Below, piece by piece: positions 19,925 through 28,079 of a stretch of 33,062 nucleotides of DNA. The DNA comes from Paulinella micropora (Eukaryota; Cercozoa; Imbricatea; Euglyphida), in assembly GCA_009731375.1 (NCBI GenBank), contig BJOX01000170.1:10442-43503 (forward strand), given 5' to 3'. A program made the position numbers and the translations under genes. Every line of letters begins with the position of its first letter. Position 1 is the first letter of the stretch. The notes beneath the pieces were generated by a model, which was given only the letters and a program-made list of their open reading frames with translations, had not been told where the DNA came from and did no database searches.

Positions 19925-20725
19925 TAGTGTTGAAGCCGGAGAAGCGGGACGCTATACGTTCCCTTCCACGCCCAAACACACGCACAGCGCTGCACTCCTT
20001 CCTCTGTATGGCACAGGTGTATTCGGAATTATTCCGAACGTCCAGGATTTTGTAAAGCCATTACGGGACTTCTGCCTTCACGGCGACCCGGACGGTGAAT
20101 GGCCGCCAAAGGGTGCGGAAATATACACAAAGCTAAAGGAGGCGTTGACACGAGACCCCCTCACAGAGGGCGGATCGGTCTTGGTTCTCCCCGACTTTGA
20201 GAAGCGTTTTGTTGTAGCGACCGACGCGTCGAAATACGCGGTCGGGGCTGTTTTACAACAATACGACTCCGATCACAAACAGCTAAGACCGATCATGTTC
20301 GTCAGCAAGAAGTTGACGCCCGAACAGGTAAACTATTGCACCAGACAACGCGAAGCGTTGGCGATAGTTTGGGCGTTCAGTCGGCTGAGAGAGTACTTAT
20401 GGGTGCTCTAAACATCTTGGTTCAAACAGATCACGCTAACCTCAGATGGCTCATGGACCGAGAACATACGGGACGACTGGCCCGATGGCAGTCGGAGCTA
20501 GCCCTGTATGATTTCACCATCGAGTACATTAAAGGCAAAGACAACACGGTCCCAGATAGCCTGTCACAGATGCCTCGGGTGAAAGGCTCCGTAGGCGATG
20601 GCTTAGATCGTTTTGCCTTAGACACTCCAACGGTCTGCCTAGTCGGATGGACTGCCGATGATGACTGTTCGGCCACGGAGCACACAGCAAATTTCAAAGA
20701 CACGTTGCCGGCGGCATGGATATGA
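19925..20725 (+). pseudogene. Gypsy-type RNase H, frameshifted
   Basis: VVATDASKYAVGAVLQQY (near 20215) gives the first acidic residue, QREALAIVWAFSR (near 20350) the Glu, QTDHANLRWLMD the next Asp, and EYIKGKDNTVPDSLSQMP the end of the domain. A frame change lies at about 20395. It degrades the RNA strand during reverse transcription. The order RT then RNase H, directly followed by integrase, is typical of Gypsy. Confidence 0.82.
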
Positions 20726-22830
20726 AAGTGGCGAGCCCCGAGGTGTTTGGTCAGTTGGCAAAGAGCTCGAAGGAATGGGGCCCTTCGTTGCTCACGCCAT
20801 TGATCCGTTAACACACCCTGAAACAAGAGAAATAAGAGCCCATAAGAAAACTATGACCTGGCATGATGACCTCCTGTGGTATAAGGGGGCCGGCGGCAAG
20901 TGGGAAAAGACGCCATCGAAGTGGACACTGTGGGTTCCACCAAAGTTACGCAAGGCGATCTTGTTAGCCACACACCGTTCCGCTCTCAACTCACACACAG
21001 GAAGGGACAAAATGTCATGGTTCATATCGCGTAGGTTCTGGTGGCATGGTATGCAGAAATCCATCGCCGACACCGTCGACGCATGCGAACACTGTAAGCA
21101 AACCAACACACCACACAACAACGCTCAGAAAGGCCTCTATGGGGAATACAAGCTTGTTGAGAACCTATTCGAAACATTACATGTCGACTACATACTAGGA
21201 CCGCAACCGCGATCGGAAGCCCACAATTATTGGTACATCCTAACGGCCATAGACCGCTTTTCGAACTATGTGTTCGCGGTGCCAGTTGCGGAAAAGGATG
21301 CAGAATCGACACGCGAGGCCCTGGTTGATCATGTCTTCCGATATACCGGGGTACCGAAAAATGTGTACAGTGATCGGGGATCGGAGTTTACAAACGACCT
21401 CTCCGCTCGGCTGCCCACAGTGTGGGGTTTTAAGTGAAAATACGTAACGGCATATTCGCCAGAGAGCAACGGCAAGATCGAGAGTCCATAGGCCGCTCAA
21501 GGCCGCGCTCCAGCAGTATTGTCGCGATAATCAGCACATATGGCATAAGGCCTTACCGTCTTTTGTGTTCTCCATGAACAACACCGCATCGAGGGCATTG
21601 GGCGGAAAAGCCACAGGCGCTTCCCCCAATCTCCTAGTATACGGACAGCACTTGAGGATTCCGGAGGAGTTGGTGTTACCAAACCTCCCGGAAGGGGGTT
21701 TCTTAGAGCATGATGAGCTTATGGCCTGTCGCTTACGAGTCATGGCAGAAGCCAGACACTACGTCATGAAGGCGCGGGAGGCTGAGGAGGCTCACAAACA
21801 AAATCAACAGGCGCCGAACAAAGTCAAGTATGAGTCGGGAGAATACCATGCGGGGGACTTAGTCTTCCTGTACGTACCCCAGGTACCCAATTTGGTTAGC
21901 GTCAAACTCTTTCCGATGTGGCAAGGCCCATACACTGTTGTCGAACAGGTAGGTGCGTTGACATACCGAATTCAAGGAAAGGGCAAGACGCTAGTGGTGC
22001 ACGTACGGCGGTTGATGCGTTTTAACCCCATGCTGGATCGTAACGAAACGATGACGGAGGCAGTACAGAAGCTAGAACATAGTTTACGGCCTCCGCCCAA
22101 GCGCCGAGACAAGACGGCCGAGGCAAAGGAGAACCCAAAACAACCCTTACCGGCCGTAGTCGAAGGGAACAATCCGAGCAATGACGAAGCAGAGGAAGTC
22201 GCGGCCGAACAAGCCAAAGTTTCCGAGGGGGGCGTTATTGCACCACGACCGACCAACTACCTGCAATCGGAACAGGAGGAAAAGGTTGAACCGGTGCCGA
22301 GACGCCCACCAGCTGACTCAAAGTTGAGGTCGGCCGACGACGTGAAGACCATACACTGCCACGTCGGAAAGATATACCTTCTCCGGCCACCAGAGGCACA
22401 TGTCGGGGACGACTGCTTAAATGATTTCTTCCTCATGAAAGTGAGGGAATGGGAACCGCAGACTCGGGTTACTCGCGCAAGTAAGGCGATCAAGGCCGAG
22501 CCGCCCGTACTGCAGTTCTATCGATCACACCAGGACCTCGACGAGCCAGAATCACGGATCTTTTATCCGGTATTCCGCGACTCAAACGAAGTCGAAATAT
22601 TCTGGAAAGGCATCACGGACAATTGCGAAGGCTACATGCCGTGGCAAATACAGGCGTGGCCCAGGATGGTGCTGGATTACCCATTCGATCTACTGCACGG
22701 TCGAATCCCCTTACGGGCGTGGGATGAGATAGTAGCCGAGGGCATAGCGACCCATCTCATCGGGGCACCACCACCAGGCAAATACAAGAAAGCCAAATTA
22801 GGGCAGGCGAAGAAACGCAAGTTTGCCTAG
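20726..22830 (+). pseudogene. Gypsy-type integrase with GPY/F module and C-terminal extension
   Basis: The HHCC zinc domain is at ATHRSALNSHTG and ACEHCKQTN (20970-21105). The catalytic core has D in LHVDYI (21186), D in YSDRGSEF (21372) and E in NGKIES (21480), spacing D-x61-D-x35-E, which fits retroviral-type integrases. An in-frame TGA (21435-21437) and a TAG (21489-21491) break the core; reading then continues in frame 1, open from 21565 to 22830. A GPY/F-like module (WQGPYTVVEQV, near 21920) follows. About 270 further residues are hydrophilic, then contain GKIYLLRPPEAH and FYPVFRDSNEVEIFWKG, an unrecognised domain, and a basic C-terminus (KKAKLGQAKKRK). Confidence 0.8.
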
Positions 22831-23440
22831 CCTAGCATGATATGCGACACCTCAATAACATAGCTAACGCTGGTAGTATGCGAGATCCAAAGACCAATAC
22901 TGAGTAATAACAGTAAGAAACTAGCCATAGAAAAGGGACACGGCTTTGGACTCCATATCTGTTAAAATACTACCTAAGTCCATTCTTCTTAGAGATAGCA
23001 AAAGAGAGCTTAACATGACATGATACACGGGAAAAGATCCTGCCTTACCCTCCGTGAGGTGCGACGGCCCTGAAGGTATCTTGACGGGCTAGTAGTTGGT
23101 GTTCCACCAGGGGTCGGAGTAACTTCCGGTTAACCACGTTGACGCGCAGCAATGGCCGTTGATGTGGTTGGCATTGCACATCATATCCACCTCCTCTCAA
23201 GTCGCATACCCGCCTCCCGCGGCAATGGCATGAGTGGTATATGATAAGTTATTCCCCACAGAGTGTCTTAAATATTATGCTCACTCTTGTCTGCTCTTTG
23301 TTTGGATGGAGGGGTTCTAAGGAACCCGACGGCCCGATATATATAAGCATATCTATACCACTAATACATGTAACACGTCCCTATATACCACCGCAAGTCG
23401 CGCAGTATACGGCGAGGGTGGACACACGCGGACAGCAAAG
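22831..23440. other. Spacer between integrase and 3' ORFs
   Basis: About 600 bp with no convincing ORF. Near its end is TATATATAA (23338-23346), a good TATA box about 95 bp before the next ORF. It could drive a separate 3' transcript. Confidence 0.5.
23338..23346 (+). promoter_or_regulatory. Putative TATA box for 3' ORF
   Basis: CGATATATATAAGCATATC precedes the ATG at 23441 by about 95 bp. Its placement in an otherwise non-coding spacer suggests an internal promoter. Sequence match only. Confidence 0.35.
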
Positions 23441-24148
23441 ATGACCGGGGCACGGATGCACCCGCGTCGTCACGCTGTTGACCAGCGATTGAAACGAGCA
23501 GAGAGTCGAACACTGACACCAGAACGACACACACATCGCACATTGCTCGTTGTGCTTGGGCTGATATACTTACACACATACATACGAACTCACAGATATA
23601 TACGTGATATAGGCACCTACCGGTGTATGTTTGGCACTGGACATCTGGTGGAGCAGTACCTGGGACTCCTCTTGGCTTGCGTGGCTTCGATCCTGGTGAT
23701 ACTCATAGTACACCTAGGGTTACAGGCGATCGCGGGAGAGGGGCAACGGCTCCCTCCTCCTGTGCGGAATAATCCGACGGTAACGACCCCGGCAGCAAGT
23801 CCGGAGGCGGACCAGCGTCGCGAAGCGGGGCAACCGGACGAACCAGACCCACCTGGGGAAGGAAACTTCAGGTGCGGGCACACACGCAACTCACCAGAGG
23901 GGACACCCCAAATCACAATGACCGCTCCGAGTAGTGGCGCAAACAACCATACCAGCAAGAGCGCACAGGGAAGCGAAATTCTGCAGCTCAACCTTGGCAG
24001 TCCCAATACACCGCTCACACCCGCCCGACACTCAGGTGGCACAACTCGGGCTAGTGTTGTGACTACACCGGAATCCCCACGGGGAAAAGCTGAGGTCGAG
24101 TCCGAGATGTTGACGACCCCCACTGTGCCCTGTAAAGTCATCGGCTGA
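23441..24148 (+). CDS. 3' ORF with membrane segment (possible env-like)
   Basis: A 235-residue ORF from an ATG. A hydrophobic run at about residues 34-47 (TLLVVLGLIYLHTYI) and a clear membrane segment at about 73-97 (EQYLGLLLACVASILVILIV) are followed by a long Pro/Ser/Thr-rich hydrophilic tail. It lies after integrase and before the 3' LTR, where some Gypsy lineages carry envelope-like genes. I see no fusion peptide or furin site, and the name env-like rests on position and the membrane segment only. Frame continuity may be lost near 24150. Confidence 0.4.
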   Translation: MTGARMHPRRHAVDQRLKRAESRTLTPERHTHRTLLVVLGLIYLHTYIRTHRYIRDIGTYRCMFGTGHLVEQYLGLLLACVASILVILIVHLGLQAIAGEGQRLPPPVRNNPTVTTPAASPEADQRREAGQPDEPDPPGEGNFRCGHTRNSPEGTPQITMTAPSSGANNHTSKSAQGSEILQLNLGSPNTPLTPARHSGGTTRASVVTTPESPRGKAEVESEMLTTPTVPCKVIG

Positions 24149-24253
24149 CGAGGGGGAGAAACCGACTGAAGACAGTAGTACACCTTCATCGCCACGAACA
24201 GACGAGGACGTCAATCCCGAAGGGTTAAAGACCCCTCGACACACGGGATTCGC

Positions 24254-24715
24254 GTGGGATGCGGACGAAGAGGAGGGTCTATGCAGGCCTATGAGCCCCA
24301 CGAGGGAGGAACGCAGGGAGGAAGCCCATTACGATATTGGAAGAAAGTCGGGAATGAGGACAGACTTAAGCCCGACGTATACGTATACAGTGACAAACTG
24401 AACCCGCCCGAAGAGAAGCGGCCTAATGACCCGTCACGACCCAGGGATTTGGCGTACCAGCATCACCGCTGTCCGCCACCTAAGCCGACCGCACACTGGG
24501 ACCGGGACGAAGTCTTCACTGCATACTTACACGCCTCCGATAATATCTTCGGAGTGTATGGGCCGATCGACCGACCGATATACGTATATTCGGAACGGGG
24601 TCCGGTACCGCTGCGAGTAAAGAGGGTTGTAGCACCGGGCGTGTATAGAACATACCGCATCGACACGGACACGATGTTGAGAGGTATGAGACGCGTTTTG
24701 AGACCCAGCCAATAG
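24254..24715 (+). CDS. Hypothetical 3' ORF of Gypsy element
   Basis: A 153-codon frame, hydrophilic, with RLKPDVYVYSDKLNPPEEK, AYQHHRCPPPKPTAHWDRDE and a C-terminal part rich in Arg and Val (LRVKRVVAPGVYRTYRIDTD). No family recognised. It may be the broken continuation of the membrane ORF, since adjacent frames of 24150-24350 also look coding-like. Its place near the 3' LTR suggests it belongs to the element. Confidence 0.3.
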   Translation: MGCGRRGGSMQAYEPHEGGTQGGSPLRYWKKVGNEDRLKPDVYVYSDKLNPPEEKRPNDPSRPRDLAYQHHRCPPPKPTAHWDRDEVFTAYLHASDNIFGVYGPIDRPIYVYSERGPVPLRVKRVVAPGVYRTYRIDTDTMLRGMRRVLRPSQ

Positions 24716-25688
24716 GTTGTACATATCTTTAGACACTTCTACCTTCGCCTCAGCGAATTAGACACTTGCCGGGTGGAAATAAGAAAATGTCTGCAGACAA
24801 CCAAACCGAACAAACAACGCCTAATACGCCAACGGCACCCTTGACACTGGCATAGCGCCCCGGCGTTCATTCCTCCAATGGACGAGGATGCACGGAGGCC
24901 TTGAACAATTACGATCAATGCCTCCCTGTATTCTCGGGATCACAGATCCTCCGGACGGACTAGGGCCGAGACACGTGCTGGGGACGCGGAACCTTAGAAT
25001 TCCTCGGAGGTTTGCTTCAGACCGGATGCAAACCGCCCAGTAATGCTAGGATCACAGATCCTTCAAAGGGACCAGAGCCGGCGCAGAGGCTTGGGACAGG
25101 TTGATAGTGGTACTTCTGCCGATCTGGTCGCCACAGCAAGACCAGAGCGGGCGAAGTAGCAACTGTTGTACCAGAGCTGTTGCAAGTACTGGTGATCCTC
25201 AACCTCGGGAAGTTTGAGGGACGCTAGCACATGCGGGTCAGAAACCCGGAAAGGCGCGGCGGAAAGACCCAACGACCAGAGCTGTTTCACGTGCTTGCGA
25301 CCTTGAATCTCGTGAAGTTTCAAGGGCACCAGCAAATGAGGGTCACAGAACCGGGAAAGCATGGAAAAAGGACATGGCGAAGGGATGGTTTGACAGCAAC
25401 ATGATCATGCCGTTGTACGTCTATGGCAGATCGCCATAGAAGGGGGGAGGAGATAGTTCCAAATTCAAATTCAAATTTGAACTCGAAAATCTCCAAACTC
25501 AAATTTGCATTTTGTAAGCACCGGACGTACAACGGGGATGAAGGGAAAAACTCAGCGGTCACTCAAGCTGCTCAATGGGTTGTCTCCACAGGAGCCGAAC
25601 ACCCATGAGGAAACAGACCCGGAAAGTGAGCTCTCATCCGACTATATTTACCAATCTACCCCTATTAGCTACGGTTCCCGTATAAGAC
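24716..25688. other. 3' untranslated region of Gypsy element with degenerate repeats
   Basis: No protein is supported on the plus strand. Degenerate repeats of about 105-112 bp occur at 24937-25360. An AT-rich tract of AAATTCAAATTC-like units lies at 25460-25515. Confidence 0.5.
24937..25360. repeat. Degenerate tandem repeats, about 105-112 bp
   Basis: GGATCACAGATCCT starts at 24937 and 25049, and GGGTCAGAAACCCGGAAAG and GGGTCACAGAACCGGGAAAG occur at 25235 and 25340. Each is linked to a CCAGAGC(T/C)G block. On the minus strand the two best copies read as 35-residue units (SDPHVLASLKLPEVE and CDPHLLVPLKLHEIQ), which resemble leucine-rich repeats, but stops interrupt the frame beyond them. Confidence 0.55.
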
Positions 25689-25700
25689 GGGAGGAGGGAT
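25689..25700 (+). promoter_or_regulatory. Polypurine tract
   Basis: GGGAGGAGGGAT directly precedes the TGTAGG start of the 3' LTR. This is the expected plus-strand primer site of an LTR retrotransposon, and it independently supports the LTR start. Confidence 0.75.
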
Positions 25701-25777
25701 TGTAGGCGCAGATAGGTAAATATGCGACCTTTTCTTATACCCCTATATACAGTGATGTATAGAAGAGCTATATCTCG
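25701..25777 (+). repeat. Truncated 3' LTR
   Basis: It matches the first 83 bp of the 5' LTR (11580 onward), with a 6-bp deletion, a 1-bp insertion and two substitutions. Similarity stops abruptly after CTATATCTCGTT, where the 5' LTR continues AACATGTAG and this copy continues GTACGGGCG. The remaining roughly 290 bp of LTR are absent from the window. Confidence 0.8.
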
Positions 25778-25936
25778 TTGTACGGGCGCCGCAACCTAGT
25801 GTTTTACGTTAACTTTTCGCAATCCAACGTCGAGTGGCCGGATTCCCAGCTACAGGAAAAATTCTATGAGTTCCTGCGTCAAAGTGGATTGGTAGGCATA
25901 GACCGCGGTGCGGAGTTCATGGTCAAAATAGTGCAG
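25778..25936 (+). CDS. Exon-like segment 1 of integrase-USP element
   Basis: Open frame beginning right at the LTR junction, with no ATG at its start (first in-frame ATG is at 25919). It encodes a mixed hydrophobic/charged sequence including LVFYVNFSQSNVEWPDSQLQ and KFYEFLRQSGLVGID. It ends at GTGCAG before GTACCT, a plausible splice donor in phase 0. No domain recognised. It could be 5'-truncated by whatever event cut the LTR. Confidence 0.4.
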
Positions 25937-26045
25937 GTACCTCTGCCCCGGGCCCGTCGTACCCCGTCATGAGAGAGTCGTTGCTTGTTGCACGGGAGTG
26001 TAAAATTGGATTGTAGCGCAGTTTGTTGATGAATTGCATACGCAG
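25937..26045 (+). other. Predicted intron, 109 nt
   Basis: Runs from GTACCTCTG to TTGCATACGCAG. Removing it joins two open frames in phase 0. The pyrimidine tract is weak, so confidence is moderate. Confidence 0.4.
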
Positions 26046-26165
26046 GTACCAATTTCACGCGAGGGCGGCGACCGCGCGATCAATATGCTCGCGTTCCTGC
26101 TACAGTTTCTTATGGATACGTCACCACAAGCACTGTTGCTTGGGGCGCCGAACCTGCAGCTGCAG
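26046..26165 (+). CDS. Exon-like segment 2 of integrase-USP element
   Basis: Forty codons, open in phase 0 with its neighbours, containing AINMLAFLLQFLMDTSPQAL, a hydrophobic helix. It ends CTGCAG before GTGGGTAAA, a good donor. No family recognised. Confidence 0.4.
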
Positions 26166-26292
26166 GTGGGTAAAATTGTGACTTCGCGGCTGTTGCTAGC
26201 TGCTAGCTGTGATCTTGTCGGGTTGTATGTGCTGGTAGTCAAGTGTTGTAAATCTGCGATGTAGCGTGATGCGTGTTTCACTCTGTCTGCAG
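26166..26292 (+). other. Predicted intron, 127 nt
   Basis: Runs from GTGGGTAAA to TTTCACTCTGTCTGCAG with a clear pyrimidine-rich 3' end. Removing it keeps the frame (phase 0), and an in-frame TAG (26262-26264) lies inside it. Confidence 0.5.
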
Positions 26293-28040
26293 AAAACCCA
26301 GGACTGGCGACAAGAACCATACAGGCAGAGGTTGAGAGAACGTCTGCAGCGCCTAATACAGCATGATCGAGGATCGTTACCAGTTGAAAGAACGTCTGCC
26401 CCTAATGCAGAAGTTGAGAGAACGGCCGCAACGCCTAATGCAGAATTTGAGAGAACGGCCGCAGCAAAGAGAAAGCAGAACGCAACGAAGGAAAGGAACA
26501 AGAAGAACAAGAAGAGCCAGAAAAACAAGAGCAAGAACAACAAGACCACTTGCAACACGAGCAAAGGTAGAAAAGCTGAGCCTCCTTCTTCTTCTTCTTC
26601 TACTTCTTCTTCTTCTTCTTCTTCTCTTCTTCTTCTTCTTCTTTTGCTTCTTCTTCTTCTTCTTCTTCTTCTTTTTCTTCTTCTTCTTCTTCTTCTTCTT
26701 CTTCTTCTTCTTCTTCTTCTTGTCCTTCTTCTTCTTCTTCTTCACCTTCTTCTTCTTCTTCTTCTTCTTCTTCTTCTTCTTCTTCTTCTTCTTCTTCTTC
26801 TTCTTCTTCTACAGAGCAGGAAAAGGACGAGGAGGAAGAAGGGCACCAAAGGACGGGCAAGGGTGAGCAAGAACAAGAGAAAGAGGAAGAGGAGCAAGAG
26901 GACGAGGAGGAAGAAGGGCACAAAGGGAATGGCAAGGGTGGGCAAGACAAAGGCGAAGAGGAAGAGGAGGGAGAGGAGGAAGAGGACAAGGAGGAAGAAG
27001 AGCAAGAAGGGGAGGACACGAGTGGGCAAGACCAAGAGAAAGAGAGAGGAAAGGAAGAGGAAGAGCACGACAAGCAAAAGAAGCAGCCACAAAAGGATGA
27101 GGAAGAAGAGAAACAAGAGGGCGACGAGGAGGATGACGAGGGGGGAGAGGATGAGGAGGAACAAGAACAGGAGGGAAGTGACAAAGAGAAAGACAAAGAG
27201 GAGGAAGAACAAGAGAAAAAGAGGTCGACGAGCAGGATGACGAGGGGGGAGAGGATGAGGAGGAACAAGAACAGGAGGGAAGTGACAAAGAGAAAGACAA
27301 AGAGGAGGAAGAACAAGAGAAAAAAGAGGTCGACGAGCAGGATGACGAGAGGGGAGAGGATGAGAAGGAACAAGAACAGGAGGGAAGTGAAAATGAGAAA
27401 GACAAAGAGGAGGAAGAAGAAGAGAAAAAAGGGGGCGACGAGGAAGATGACGAGGGGGGGAGAGGATGAGGAGGAACAAGAACAGGAGGGAAGTGATAAA
27501 GAGAAAGACAAAGAGGAGGAAGAAGAAGAGAAAAAAGAGGGCGACGAGGAAGACGGCGAGGTGGGAGAGGACGAGGAGGAAGAGGACGAGGAGGAAGAGG
27601 ACGAGGGAGAAGGAGGAAGTGGAACTCGCAGGAACAAAAAGCGGAGGAAGTTAAAACGGCGGGTACACGGAAAGGCTACTTCACGACGTAGCTCCAAGAA
27701 ACCCAAGAAAGCCAAGGTTCGCGACGGGGTGGGGAAGGTAGGCAGGAAGCTTCGCCGCAAGGGTTACACCGAGGAAGAGCTAAAAGAGGTGGGTGATGGA
27801 AAACTCGCGGACGTAGTCAAGCAGTACTTGCGGGAAAAATCGAAATACCGCACGTATTTGTCTGATACGGAATGGAGCATGGCCATCGAGGAAGTGAAAG
27901 CGTGGAAAAAGCCAAAGGTAGATGAAGCTACAGAATACTACTACCAAAAGTATAAGCAATCCAAGAAAAAAGGCAAGCGACTGCTGATGGTAAGGCAGGA
28001 TAAGAGCGGTAAGGAGGCGCTGTACCTTGTGATCCACTGA
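26293..28040 (+). CDS. N-terminal region of integrase protein: Ser-rich, acidic/basic repeats, basic linker
   Basis: It begins in frame 1 (KTQDWRQEPYRQRL), with short repeats around TPNAEFERTAA, then a Lys/Asn-rich stretch. A TTC/TCT microsatellite (26583-26810) follows, within which the frame drifts. From 26811 the coding frame is frame 3, Glu-rich, with 105-bp repeats. After 27620 it becomes a basic segment (KKRRKLKRRVHGK) and a structured part (TEEELKEVGDGKLADVVKQY, EWSMAIEEVKAWKKP, EYYYQKYKQSKKKGKRLLMV) resembling the region before the HHCC zinc finger in Ginger/KRBA2-type integrases. The frame stops at a single TGA (28038-28040) and stays open in the same frame into the integrase ORF. 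Confidence 0.5.
26583..26810 (+). repeat. (TTC)n microsatellite, interrupted
   Basis: About 230 bp of TTC/TCT repeat with interruptions (TTTTGC, TTGTCC, TTCACC). Depending on frame it encodes Ser, Leu or Phe runs. Its length is not reliable in any assembly. Confidence 0.9.
27123..27542 (+). repeat. 105-bp coding tandem repeat, four copies
   Basis: Copies start at GACGAG at 27123, 27227, 27332 and 27437, with the next boundary at 27543. Lengths are 104, 105, 105 and 106 bp. The 104-bp copy has one A too few in its A tract (5 against 6). The 106-bp copy has one G too many (GAGGGGGGGAG). The two indels cancel. Confidence 0.85.
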
Positions 28041-28079
28041 AGATCAAGAGTACCACGTGACAAGGAAAATGGAGGGTGG

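Noticed and set aside
26600-27760. Long minus-strand Ser- and Leu-rich ORFs over the purine-rich tract
   Set aside because: They are the complement of the TTC and GAGGA repeats. Simple-sequence DNA without stops gives long frames on both strands; the plus strand has the domain continuity.
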